From: an uncultured Bacteroidales bacterium | GTDB taxonomy: Bacteria > Bacteroidota > Bacteroidia > Bacteroidales > UBA932 | DNA: 64,000 bases | NCBI GenBank assembly: GCA_934717185.1 | Contig: CAKUYQ010000015.1 | Span: 9,506-73,505 of the forward strand | Reading direction: 5' to 3' | Shown: piece by piece, positions 31,510 to 40,171 of the stretch | How the letters are laid out: the number at the start of each line of letters is the position of its first letter | Position numbering within the stretch: position 1 is the first letter of the stretch | Made by a program: the position numbers and the translations under genes | Notes under the pieces: generated by a model | The model's database searches: none | The model's input: only the letters and a program-made list of their open reading frames with translations | What the model was told of the DNA's origin: nothing

Positions 31510-33045
31510 CTAATACACTAATTCAAACTCATCTACATAGAGCACCGTTCCGTTTCCTCCTGTAAAATAATCCCCATAACGGCTGGCTGCAGCAACTATA
31601 AGGATATGAGTAGGTTTGCGTGTAAGGCTCTTATAATTGAGCTTAATCTCAAACTCCTTGTACTTGTCGCCCGTAGCGGTATCATCCAACAGATTGCCAA
31701 CAGCTATTATACCGGGGTCATTATCAAGATCCAATAAAGTCTTTGTTGAGGTATTAATGGTAAATGTCTTGCCCCAATCGGCAAGGACAACATATATATG
31801 GCACTGGTCGTTCCTGCCCTCTAAATGCAGATATGGTTCTTTGACCTTGTCTATTTTTGCCGGAGTATAATTGTAGTACCCCTTGAGAGCCTTAGGTCTG
31901 CCTGTAAACGGCACTCCAAAAGCAAGCTCCGCCCCTACCCCAATTGTCTTTACATATTTGCCTGTATAGATACTCCCGGCAGCAAGCACGCCAAAGACCG
32001 TTGTGGAAGCAAGTTTTGCAGCCTTGCCCTTAACCACAAATATCTCCTCCGGTGAGGTTGGATTTTTAGAACCCACAGTATTTGCACCGCGGTTTCCGCT
32101 ATCCCAAAAATAGTTGGCAGATGTAAGATCGGCATTTGGATACCAACTCTTCCCCTCCATAATCCAGTTATCAAAATTAAGATTTGGAACAGTAGGGGCA
32201 GCCTCTGTTGTAAAGCTCTTTGTCTCACCAAAGTTTTCACCTTGTGCCGCCCTGTATTCATAATTTGTCTGCGGAACCAGCCCCTCCAATGAGGCTGAGA
32301 ATGAGCCTCCACTAACAGTTACATCATTGTAATCTGTCCATGCAGCCTGCCCTGCAACCCTGTACTGGAAATACGGAGCAGAACCACCGCTCTTGCATGT
32401 ACCATCTACCAACGCATGCTTTGCAAAAGCATTGGCAGCACCGGTAGATATTGTAACCTTTGATTTCACCAAACGTATCATCCAAGTTGTAGAGACTCCA
32501 TTAAATGTGGAGACAAACATTTTTGGAAGAGAAAAACCTGTAACAGTGTAAGGATCAGGAGTAATAACCTCACCCTCAGGCCCAAGTTTTATATCCAAGA
32601 TCTTTGTATTGAACAGATCCTGGTTGCTTGCAACAGAGACAAGGATAAGCTTTGCATCTGCATCTATTATAGCCTCGCCAACCTGATTCTCCACCTTTAT
32701 ATATCTCTTTATTGTCTGTGTGGCAGACAAGGTCCATGTATAATCCTGATACGTACTTAATGTATATGTAAGAGGAGAACTCAGATCTATAATCGCCTCC
32801 GGCTCCGGAGTGACAACAGCATCATTTGATACCTCAAACCTCAAAAGCCTTACCTTAGACAGATTTACAGAATCCGCCATCTCAAAAGTCACCGTACGCG
32901 CTGTTTCATCTATCGTTTTTGAGATCTGTCCCCTAACCTCAATCTCTGTAATTGCAGCCTTGATCGTTGGGTATGGAATATCATTCTTAATGCACCCTGC
33001 AAAAAGCAGAAGCGCAAAGAACAAACCTATATTTTTCTTTTGCAT
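31510..33045 (-). CDS. surface lipoprotein with C-terminal PCMD domain
   Basis: About 511 residues. Lipobox F-A-G-C then I-K-N-D. An N-terminal beta-sandwich region (I-T-E-I-E-V-R-G-Q-I) resembles the domains of SusE/F-like or DUF5018 proteins. A fibronectin-like stretch follows near 220-265 (Y-E-Y-R-A-A-Q-G-E-N-F-G-E-T-K-S-F). The PCMD ('putative carbohydrate metabolism domain') is about 275-511, with N-F-D-N-W, F-W-D-S-G-N-R-G-A-N, G-K-Y-V-K-T-I-G, K-G-Y-Y-N-Y-T-P and the end G-T-V-L-Y-V-D-E-F-E-L-V-Y. The same domain ends the 33996-36107 protein. Preferred start is ATG at 33045, 6 bp inside a TTG-started frame. Probably glycan binding; unproven. Confidence 0.78.
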   Translation of the reverse strand: MQKKNIGLFFALLLFAGCIKNDIPYPTIKAAITEIEVRGQISKTIDETARTVTFEMADSVNLSKVRLLRFEVSNDAVVTPEPEAIIDLSSPLTYTLSTYQDYTWTLSATQTIKRYIKVENQVGEAIIDADAKLILVSVASNQDLFNTKILDIKLGPEGEVITPDPYTVTGFSLPKMFVSTFNGVSTTWMIRLVKSKVTISTGAANAFAKHALVDGTCKSGGSAPYFQYRVAGQAAWTDYNDVTVSGGSFSASLEGLVPQTNYEYRAAQGENFGETKSFTTEAAPTVPNLNFDNWIMEGKSWYPNADLTSANYFWDSGNRGANTVGSKNPTSPEEIFVVKGKAAKLASTTVFGVLAAGSIYTGKYVKTIGVGAELAFGVPFTGRPKALKGYYNYTPAKIDKVKEPYLHLEGRNDQCHIYVVLADWGKTFTINTSTKTLLDLDNDPGIIAVGNLLDDTATGDKYKEFEIKLNYKSLTRKPTHILIVAAASRYGDYFTGGNGTVLYVDEFELVY

Positions 33046-33083
33046 ACTCAAAATTTTAATTTCTTAACTCAACAAAACGCCAA

Positions 33084-33902
33084 TTAGTTATTCATAGAAA
33101 CCGCTCTCCTTTTCAGAGGATTCAGATACGGAATATGGAACGAAATACCTATGTTAATAGAGAAGATATTCACCTTAAAATTAACACTGCTCTTCTCAAA
33201 ATAGCCTTTGTAGATCTGATCCCTTGTCTGCGAATACTTCTTATAGTTAAATCCCAACACATTTACAGATGCCTCAACAGCCACCTCGTTTGTTATGAAC
33301 GCCAACAACCCCGGAGTAAGGCCAAGTTCCATCTCAAAAATATTCTGAAAGGTACCTGTAAGGTCATCGTTGCTTCCCGACAAAACCTTCCCTTGTCCGC
33401 CGCCAAAACCCAACCGAACCTCATTGAAAAGACCAAACCGCTTGCTGTTGCCAAGGCTCATATAGTTCCTCATAATCAGAGCCCCTGTATACACATGCTG
33501 GAGAGAATAGTAGTCATTTACGTTAAAATCAAGATCATCATTAATCTTTAGGTTAAGTTTGTCCAATCTCAAAAGAGATCTCCTGTAGGAAAACCTGCCG
33601 CCAATGCACAAATTATCCTTTACAAAATAGCCGAAATAAGGGCTTACCGTAAAGGAATAACTGTCGCCGGAAATATTTTCCATTACAATAAACTTAAAAT
33701 CATCTGCAGTATACTGATTATAGGAGAATGAACCACCCATAAGCCACTGCCCTTTTGGAATAAACGTAGATTGCTTTATCCCCCTGTCTATCTCCCTCTT
33801 GTTAATGGACGGCAGTCCTTCATTCTGTGCAAGCGTCAAAAAAGGCACTGCCATAAGCGCCACAAACAGCGCCAGAATGTTTAATTTCTTCATCTTAATC
33901 AT
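33084..33902 (-). CDS. porin-like outer-membrane beta-barrel protein
   Basis: About 272 residues. Signal peptide (L-N-I-L-A-L-F-V-A-L-M-A-V-P-F-L-T-L-A-Q), then alternating strands with Tyr/Phe/Gly. The C-terminus (I-G-I-S-F-H-I-P-Y) is followed by a short tail. It lies between two PCMD lipoprotein genes, 38 bp before the downstream one, so the two probably form a transcription unit starting at TATATTTG (33918-33925). The frame extends to a TTG at 33920 that overlaps that promoter; ATG at 33902 (or 33893) is the better start. The over-represented motif lies inside at 33373-33383 (L-S-G-S-N-D). Confidence 0.7.
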   Translation of the reverse strand: MIKMKKLNILALFVALMAVPFLTLAQNEGLPSINKREIDRGIKQSTFIPKGQWLMGGSFSYNQYTADDFKFIVMENISGDSYSFTVSPYFGYFVKDNLCIGGRFSYRRSLLRLDKLNLKINDDLDFNVNDYYSLQHVYTGALIMRNYMSLGNSKRFGLFNEVRLGFGGGQGKVLSGSNDDLTGTFQNIFEMELGLTPGLLAFITNEVAVEASVNVLGFNYKKYSQTRDQIYKGYFEKSSVNFKVNIFSINIGISFHIPYLNPLKRRAVSMNN

Positions 33903-33917
33903 TGTTATAATACCCTG

Positions 33918-33925
33918 CAAATATA
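33918..33925 (-). promoter_or_regulatory. -7 element of the barrel-PCMD lipoprotein unit
   Basis: The minus strand reads TATATTTG, just after the 33933-33966 hairpin that ends the upstream unit. Confidence 0.5.
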
Positions 33926-33932
33926 TAAAAAA

Positions 33933-33966
33933 TTGTCGGGAAGAAATTTAATACCCTTCCCGACAA
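33933..33966 (-). terminator. terminator built from two inverted copies of the over-represented motif
   Basis: TTGTCGGGAAG (33933-33943) and CTTCCCGACAA (33956-33966) form an 11-bp stem with a 12-nt loop, 30 bp past the stop of the 33996-36107 gene. On the minus strand it is followed by TTTTTTATATATTT: a good intrinsic terminator whose arms are the motif. Confidence 0.8.
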
Positions 33967-33995
33967 AAAATATATAATTAAATCATCTGTCTTCT

Positions 33996-36107
33996 CTAAA
34001 AGACAAACTCAAACTCATCTACCATAAGCACACTGCCAACGCCACCGGTAAAGTAGTCACCATATTTGCTGGCTGCAGCCACAACCACAACATACTTAGG
34101 AGTCCTGTTGTTGCGATACTCCAAATCTATTGTAAACTGCTTGTATCCGCCGGTATTTGTATTATCCTCCAATCTGCCCATTGCAATGATATGCGAATCA
34201 TTCTCAAAATCTATGAATGTTTCTGTTGCCGTATTTACAGAGAATGGAGCATCCCAATCCGCCAATAACACATATATCTGGCATACATCATTAGTTCCTT
34301 TAAGGTTAGTATAATTACCACTTGCAACATCTATTGCTTTTGGTGAATAATTATAATACCCCTTAAGCTGCAAAGGTCTGCAGCTGTACGGAACGCCAAA
34401 ATCAAGCTGACCTCCAACCTTAGGGCTTAGTACAGCCTTTACGAATTTACCGGTAAAGATGCTGCCGGCAGCCATATTGCCAAAGACAGATTTAGATTCC
34501 ATTCTGGCAGCCTGTTTGCCGTCACCGCTTACAGCAACATCGTCTGTTGGAGTTGTGGTAGAGCTACCGCCCATAGTTGCACCCTTGTTGCCGCTGTCCC
34601 AAATGAAGTCTGCATCTGTATTTGTGGCTGTAGAATTGGCAAAATAGTTCTTGCCGCTCTTTGTCCAGACATCAAAACTCATATTGAGCAACTGCTCAGC
34701 AGCCTCTGTTGTAAAGCTAACCTCATTGGCCGCCTTGTCTCCGCTCAATGCTCTGCAGACGTATGCAGTCTTAGGCTCAAGTCCCTTGACCTCAACCCTA
34801 AAGCTCTTCTTGGATGCATCTGTAACAATTCCATCTGTTACCTTGATCCAGCTCTGCTCTGTCTCCTTTCTATATTCAAAGCCAAGAGATTGAGGCATCT
34901 CGGCACTGTTCCATGTACCGTTCAGGAATGCACGCTTGGCCCATGGTTCCACGGCATTTGTTGTTGTTTCATCTACCTCCTCAACAATATTGAATTTGAG
35001 AGATGCAGTTGAAGACTGCGCCTGTTTGTCTACAACAGTAAGATTCATTGAGTAGTTACCTGCAGCTAATTTTGAAACCAATGTACCAACTGAGACAGTT
35101 GCAGTTGTACTGTTTTCACCTATTGCTGTCCATTCAAGGCCGTTAACGTTAAGGCTCTGTTTGGTATCTGCATCAACTGTAAGGAGATCCACCTCGTATG
35201 GAATACCCAAAGCATATAAAGCTGCATTTTCATGAGTCAGTTTAAGGCTCTTGAATCCCGCTTCAGCTACGATATTTACATCATAGTCAGATGTAGTTCC
35301 TTTTAAGACTTTCTGCTCCTCTGTAATGTTAAATGAACCGCCTGTCAACTGAGGTTTAGCCTTCTTGCCAAGATTTATATTAACATCATGAATAGTTTCG
35401 TTGGTGGTCTCATCTATGCTTACAGCAACATCCACGGCAGGTTTGTCGCCATCCTCCCCTATCTTGAACTTAAGATTGTAATGCTCCCTTGGCTTTACAT
35501 CCTTTATAAGATCTGAAAGCTGGTTCTCAAATACAATTCCGTTTGTATTAATCAAATACAGTTTCCAGCTTATCTCACCTGTACAGTTAAAGTAGGCAGC
35601 CTTATCCAATGTTCCGTTGATATTGGAGAAGATTAACGAGCCGTTATCTTTGCCGTTGGTAACGGTAAGTGCAAACTCCTTAAAGTTCTGCAAAACATCA
35701 TCTGCCAATGTAACAGTAACCTTAACATTCGCTAATGTACATACAACGTTACAGTTGTTTGTCTTGCCCTTGGCAACATCTATATCTGTAGAACCTGTAT
35801 AAAAAGGCTTCTCCCAGCCGGCCTCAACATTCTCACCGGTAGATGCCTTTACAGTATATTTTCCGGCCTTTAGCTTTAAAGGCTCGCTTTCCAATTTTCT
35901 GTGGTCATCGTACGATTTTACAACAACCCCCTGTTCATTAAGCACTTCAACTGCAAACACAGTCTCTGCATCTGCCTTGGTAATGGTTGACTCATCTTGT
36001 GAAAGATTAACCTTTACAAAACCGTAACCATTCTCCAACCCGTTATCCTCCTTGTTGCAGGAGAAGAGCGTAAGAACAGACAGTGATAATATCAATAACT
36101 TTTTCAT
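33996..36107 (-). CDS. surface lipoprotein with DUF4493 and PCMD domains
   Basis: 703 residues. Lipobox L-F-S-C then N-K-E-D, an acidic +2 to +5 region as in surface-exported lipoproteins. A DUF4493 domain occupies about 25-240 (Y-G-F-V-K-V-N-L-S, then L-K-A-G-K-Y-T-V-K-A-S-T-G and C-T-L-A-N-V-K-V-T-V). Middle beta-domains run to about 460, and a PCMD lies at about 470-703 (M-S-F-D-V-W, F-W-D-S-G-N-K-G-A-T, G-K-F-V-K-A-V, V-L-M-V-D-E-F-E-F-V-F). The start overlaps the upstream gene's stop as TAATG, so translation is coupled. It looks like a fusion of the module in the 36107-37351 protein with the one in 31510-33045. Confidence 0.78.
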   Translation of the reverse strand: MKKLLILSLSVLTLFSCNKEDNGLENGYGFVKVNLSQDESTITKADAETVFAVEVLNEQGVVVKSYDDHRKLESEPLKLKAGKYTVKASTGENVEAGWEKPFYTGSTDIDVAKGKTNNCNVVCTLANVKVTVTLADDVLQNFKEFALTVTNGKDNGSLIFSNINGTLDKAAYFNCTGEISWKLYLINTNGIVFENQLSDLIKDVKPREHYNLKFKIGEDGDKPAVDVAVSIDETTNETIHDVNINLGKKAKPQLTGGSFNITEEQKVLKGTTSDYDVNIVAEAGFKSLKLTHENAALYALGIPYEVDLLTVDADTKQSLNVNGLEWTAIGENSTTATVSVGTLVSKLAAGNYSMNLTVVDKQAQSSTASLKFNIVEEVDETTTNAVEPWAKRAFLNGTWNSAEMPQSLGFEYRKETEQSWIKVTDGIVTDASKKSFRVEVKGLEPKTAYVCRALSGDKAANEVSFTTEAAEQLLNMSFDVWTKSGKNYFANSTATNTDADFIWDSGNKGATMGGSSTTTPTDDVAVSGDGKQAARMESKSVFGNMAAGSIFTGKFVKAVLSPKVGGQLDFGVPYSCRPLQLKGYYNYSPKAIDVASGNYTNLKGTNDVCQIYVLLADWDAPFSVNTATETFIDFENDSHIIAMGRLEDNTNTGGYKQFTIDLEYRNNRTPKYVVVVAAASKYGDYFTGGVGSVLMVDEFEFVF

Positions 36108-37351
36108 TACTCAGCTTTGTGTTGAATTGTTAGTGTTTTCTCTGTAGACTTACCCTCCGAATCTACAACTTTAACTATGAATCTGTGAGTTATAGATGTA
36201 GTATTATCATCAAAGGAGTCCAACTGCAACAAAATAGGAATAAAAGTACCTATAGGAAACGGCTGTTCATTTTTACCTTTTACATTATCATTAGCGGCTA
36301 ACAAGCCCACCATAGCAAGACCTTCCTTTAGTTCATCTGTTGGATTTGCCATATCAAAAGACTTTGTAAGTTTCACAACAGCCAGCAACTCGTCTGTAAG
36401 AGCCGGTGAGTCCATTGTAACAAACAGATTCTCTATTGTCTTTCCGTTCAGAGTCTTTATCGTAACATTAACATCAGAAGGATACTTGCTCTCATCCATG
36501 CCAACAACAACAATAGGTGAGTTTATATCATATTTATCTCCATCTATCTCTATTGTTGGAAGATATTCCTCTACAGGGTCAACAGGATCAACAGGAGTTT
36601 CATCCTCTCCCGGAATTGTAATTGTATGATCTCTGTCTACAACCGTATAATCTATTGAGATGCCGTTTGAACCCACCTCGGCAGCGCCGGTTGCAACCGC
36701 ATTGAATTTTACGATATGATGATCCTGAGCTTTTATTACAGGTATCTCATAAGTATGTGTAACCTCAGACTGGTCAGACAATCTGTATCCTGTCATATAG
36801 ATTTTAAGCCCGCTCTCAGACACTTTGAAGTATCCGCTTGTACCGGCATCTATAATCGATTTGTCAAACTCCAGATTTCCCTTTCCGTTAGTTGCGGTTA
36901 TTGAGAACTTATCACCAAACTCTTTAAAGAAACTCTCACCGCATTGTACTGTAAGTTTTACATTGCTAAGTGTACAAACAAGGCTTACATTGGATACTTT
37001 GCCGGCCTCAACCTCAAAAGATTCGCTCTTAAAATATTCGGGAGCACCAAACTCAGCCTCTCTTGTTGTAACATTACCTGCCTCAATGGTATAGTTGCCG
37101 GCAGAAAGTTCTATTAAACTTGGCATCTGAGAATATTTCTCGTAAGAAGCCACAACCGCACCGGATGCTCCCTTTATGACTACCTTAAAATCTCCCACAT
37201 TAACTTTATCATCCGATTTGAATGCACCTGCAGATGAGAGGTTTAACTGCACCTTGCCGGTATCCTTTCCATCTGAACTGTTTCTCTCCTCCTTACTGCA
37301 TGCAGTAACAAGAAGAACCAAACTTGCAAATAAAAGCAAAAACTTTTTCAT
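36107..37351 (-). CDS. DUF4493-containing lipoprotein
   Basis: 414 residues. Lipobox V-T-A-C then S-K-E-E-R. The DUF4493 region is about 25-240, with V-Q-L-N-L-S, S-A-G-N-Y-T-I-E-A-G and V-C-T-L-S-N-V-K-L-T-V, closely parallel to the neighbours. It ends in a beta-rich domain (about 265-414) and has no PCMD. Second gene of a three-gene operon (39569 to 33996), 19 bp after the first and overlapping the third by one base. Function unknown; probably a surface-layer, adhesin or glycan-related complex. Confidence 0.72.
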   Translation of the reverse strand: MKKFLLLFASLVLLVTACSKEERNSSDGKDTGKVQLNLSSAGAFKSDDKVNVGDFKVVIKGASGAVVASYEKYSQMPSLIELSAGNYTIEAGNVTTREAEFGAPEYFKSESFEVEAGKVSNVSLVCTLSNVKLTVQCGESFFKEFGDKFSITATNGKGNLEFDKSIIDAGTSGYFKVSESGLKIYMTGYRLSDQSEVTHTYEIPVIKAQDHHIVKFNAVATGAAEVGSNGISIDYTVVDRDHTITIPGEDETPVDPVDPVEEYLPTIEIDGDKYDINSPIVVVGMDESKYPSDVNVTIKTLNGKTIENLFVTMDSPALTDELLAVVKLTKSFDMANPTDELKEGLAMVGLLAANDNVKGKNEQPFPIGTFIPILLQLDSFDDNTTSITHRFIVKVVDSEGKSTEKTLTIQHKAE

Positions 37352-37370
37352 ATCTTATATTTCTTATTTC

Positions 37371-39569
37371 CTAATAATTAAGTTTAACATTATCTACTGT
37401 AAGCACACTGCCAACAACCCTATCTTTTGGTCTTGGTGTTGCATTGTAATCGCCCTTAACCACATGCATTTCATTTCTGTTAAGATTTGTACCGGACTGG
37501 AAGAACACCGTAATCTTGGCAGCCTTTACATCTGTCCTTGTATACAATAAGTTAAGTGTAGCGGTCGTAAATGATGAAGCAGATGCAGAAGCAAAAGACT
37601 CTGTCTCTGCAATCACATTTCCGTTGGCATCATACACCTTTGCGTACGCAATCGCTTTATCTGATCCCATAGGAGAATATTTGTAATCAAACGAAACACT
37701 TACAGGTCTGTCTGAATGGGCAATTCCCAAATTGCATTTATCATTGGATTTGTCGTATGTGCCAAGGAACAGATATCCCGCGTATGCGGTACCATCTGCT
37801 TTTACCTTACTTAAAATTTTATCTTCATCCCATACACCGCTTACCTTTTGGTTATAAAACGCCAACGTGGATATCTCCGCAGCCTTTGAACCTTCCGTAT
37901 GACTGTCTGCCTCTATTGTACCATTATACCACCTGTAATAAGTGCAATAGTTGCCGAATGTTGAACCCTTATCTCCACCATCCATTGTTTTTGGATTTCT
38001 GGTTGCCCAACCTGTAACAGATTTTAAATACAATGAAGTACTGAATGTTCCATTACCACCATTCACTTTCGATTCACTCCAATTTTCGAGTCCACCCTCT
38101 GCCAATGCTGTAGCGCCCTCGGTTTTACCGGTCTTTTCATCTGTATATACAGTCTTTATCTTGCCCGTGAATTTGCCTCTAAAAGTATAATCTGTACCCG
38201 GAGTAAGGTCCTTTACTTTAAAGGTGAATTTATCTCCATCTGTCTTTACAAGTTCACAAGCTACATCTGTCCAATCTGAAACTTTTGTCTGGATTGAAAG
38301 AGATTCTGCATTGGCGTTAGACTGCAGCGTAACATACGCAAACTTGCTCCAAAGATCTGTAGATGCTATATCCATAATTGCAACTGTTACGGGAACAATC
38401 TTAACAGAACACTCAAAAGCGGTCTCCGATTTCTGCCCGAATATATCTGTAATCTCCAACGTAAAGTTGTATGTGCCGCTATTTGCAGCATCATATTCAA
38501 TATTGGACAAGAATCCGCCTAAATCTATCTCTGCATTCTTTTGCCCCTTCATACTGCTCCATGCAAGACCTTTCTCTTTAAGCGCAATATAATCCTCATC
38601 ACTCTCGCTTAGTGCGGCAAGATCTTTTCCGGCCTCGCCAAGCCCAAGTTGCTGCACTGCTGCAGAAGATGATTTCAACACTGCAGACTCAATATAACCC
38701 GGAGCATTTATAACAAGTTTCGCCTGTGGAGAGGTGCCCTCAACCATCTCAAGAGGGGAAGCAAACCCTGCCGTAACAGACGGTTTGTCCTTTGGCTTCA
38801 TGATACCCGGAATAATATATTCCTTAACCTTGTTGTCTGTCTCTGTATTTATTGTAAAGGTTGCAGCAATCTCAAATGTTGCAGCGCCTGTACTTCCGAG
38901 TCTTACAGTCACAAAATCATTTTTGTTGCACTCCAACGCCTCAGGAGAATAAACACGCTCATTCCCATCCTTGTCTGTAAGGTAGATCCTAAAATCTATC
39001 TTGCCTGCAGGGATATATCCCTGTCTGGTCTCTCCGGTTGCAAACACAAGAGAGTCCTTGTACCCTTTTCTATAAGCTTTAAGGGTATAATCCGAATAGA
39101 CCTCATTAAACGAATTCTCCGTAACAACGGCCATCTTAACATTGGCCATCTTACATGTTGCTCCAATACTTGAAGTCTTTCCCTGCTCCACATTAAAATA
39201 GGTAAGCCCCTCAAAATAGACAGCATCAAATCCTGTTGCTGTAGAGTCTCCATAAGCAGCTCTCAGTTTAAAATCTCCTGTGTTCAGTCTGAACTTAGAG
39301 CCTTTTACATCAGAGTACTTCTGCCAACTCTTAATTCTTACATTCTTGGCATTGTAGATCTCAACGTTAAAATCGTCTACATCCAATTCAGATTCCGTAA
39401 CCTTTGTAATGACAGGAGTGTGGGTAATCCTCTTCTCCACAAATACCTCCACATTACCATCGGTGCCGGAATCACTTTTTTTCTTGTTAAAGTCAACCTT
39501 ATCTTTGGCGCACCCGGCCATAAGCAACGTTGCCAACAACACGAAAACCGACAATTTGTTAATTTTCAT
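37371..39569 (-). CDS. large DUF4493-type surface lipoprotein, first gene of the operon
   Basis: 732 residues. Lipobox M-A-G-C then A-K-D-K-V-D. DUF4493 occupies about 40-260 (V-D-D-F-N-V-E-I-Y, then L-N-T-G-D-F-K-L-R-A-A-Y-G-D-S and C-K-M-A-N-V-K-M-A-V). Several beta-domains follow, then a C-terminal domain of PCMD type, more divergent than in its neighbours (G-L-E-N-W, D-G-G-D-K-G-S-T-F-G-N, V-S-F-D-Y-K-Y-S-P and G-S-V-L-T-V-D-N-V-K-L-N-Y). A typical outward-facing mosaic lipoprotein. Its upstream region contains MITE-like copy 4. Ligand unknown. Confidence 0.74.
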   Translation of the reverse strand: MKINKLSVFVLLATLLMAGCAKDKVDFNKKKSDSGTDGNVEVFVEKRITHTPVITKVTESELDVDDFNVEIYNAKNVRIKSWQKYSDVKGSKFRLNTGDFKLRAAYGDSTATGFDAVYFEGLTYFNVEQGKTSSIGATCKMANVKMAVVTENSFNEVYSDYTLKAYRKGYKDSLVFATGETRQGYIPAGKIDFRIYLTDKDGNERVYSPEALECNKNDFVTVRLGSTGAATFEIAATFTINTETDNKVKEYIIPGIMKPKDKPSVTAGFASPLEMVEGTSPQAKLVINAPGYIESAVLKSSSAAVQQLGLGEAGKDLAALSESDEDYIALKEKGLAWSSMKGQKNAEIDLGGFLSNIEYDAANSGTYNFTLEITDIFGQKSETAFECSVKIVPVTVAIMDIASTDLWSKFAYVTLQSNANAESLSIQTKVSDWTDVACELVKTDGDKFTFKVKDLTPGTDYTFRGKFTGKIKTVYTDEKTGKTEGATALAEGGLENWSESKVNGGNGTFSTSLYLKSVTGWATRNPKTMDGGDKGSTFGNYCTYYRWYNGTIEADSHTEGSKAAEISTLAFYNQKVSGVWDEDKILSKVKADGTAYAGYLFLGTYDKSNDKCNLGIAHSDRPVSVSFDYKYSPMGSDKAIAYAKVYDANGNVIAETESFASASASSFTTATLNLLYTRTDVKAAKITVFFQSGTNLNRNEMHVVKGDYNATPRPKDRVVGSVLTVDNVKLNY

Positions 39570-39666
39570 TTTGCAAATTTTTTGAAATGTAGTTTTTGAC
39601 TTGCCGCTACAACCGGCCTATGATCAATCAATTCTACATTTTGATTAAACTTCTAAAGTCGCTTTT

Positions 39667-39774
39667 AGCAATCTTAAAAAAATAACTTTGTAATCTTTAA
39701 TTGTCTTTTCGGTCTATATTTCTTTTCTCAAAAATACAGCTAAATCTTTACCAACTTATTTTTTAACGCTTACT
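39667..39774 (-). mobile_element. MITE-like element, short form, copy 4
   Basis: 108 bp; ends AGCAATCTTAAAAAAATAAC and, on the other strand, AGTAAGCGTTAAAAAATAAG. It lacks the central hairpin segment, as copy 3 does: GTCTATATTTCTTTTCTCAAAAA is continuous. Confidence 0.7.
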
Positions 39775-39919
39775 TAACCTACAGACTTGCGTCTGCAGTA
39801 TTAACAACTTTCAAAAGAGTTAGATTAATTTTTAACCCTCAAAGATATTTTTTTTTTCTTATTTCAAAGAATTTTTTTACTTTATGGTATCGAACGCGGG
39901 AGTTTGGGCTTGATACCAA

Positions 39920-40017
39920 GCGTTGGCGTTGGCGATTTTAAAAGAGAGGAAAGAGAGGAAAGAGAGTAGAGAGAGAGTAGAGGCTAAAGCTAAAGCTAAT
40001 GCCAAAGCTAAAGCTGA
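39920..40017 (+). repeat. GGCGTT/GCTAAA hexanucleotide repeats around a purine tract
   Basis: GCGTTGGCGTTGGCG (39920-39934), then a long G/A tract (AAAGAGAGGAAAGAGAGGAA and more), then four to five GCTAAA/GCCAAA units to about 40013. Same architecture as 17958-18047. In one frame on the minus strand it would code for an Ala-Leu run, which is not believable as a gene. Confidence 0.7.
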
Positions 40018-40047
40018 TAAAGTAATTTGGCATAATGTAAAGATGCC

Positions 40048-40079
40048 TTTGCATATAAAGGCTTTTTTATATACCTTTG
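40048..40079 (+). promoter_or_regulatory. promoter of the [FeFe]-hydrogenase gene
   Basis: TTTG at 40048-40051, 20 nt, TACCTTTG at 40072-40079: full consensus. The leader before the ATG is about 85 nt. Confidence 0.65.
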
Positions 40080-40171
40080 CCCCACATTTGTACAAAATTT
40101 GACAAAAAGATGTTTTTTTATTACAATTTAAAACAAAATCTTTTTGTCTTCTTATTTTTATATATTGGTAT

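Larger units (their letters stand above)
39570..40171. other. 602-bp intergenic region with two repeat families and a promoter
   Basis: No credible gene. From left to right: the upstream region of the lipoprotein operon, MITE-like copy 4 (39667-39774), a T-rich stretch near 39848, an inverted repeat GGTATC/GATACC at about 39887-39917, the hexanucleotide/purine repeat (39920-40017) and the hydrogenase promoter (40048-40079). Confidence 0.7.

Noticed and set aside
39880..39920. tRNA-like T-arm (GCGTTCGATACC on the minus strand)
   Set aside because: Only the TTCGA loop resembles a tRNA; no acceptor, D or anticodon arms can be folded. It is part of a GGTATC/GATACC inverted repeat.
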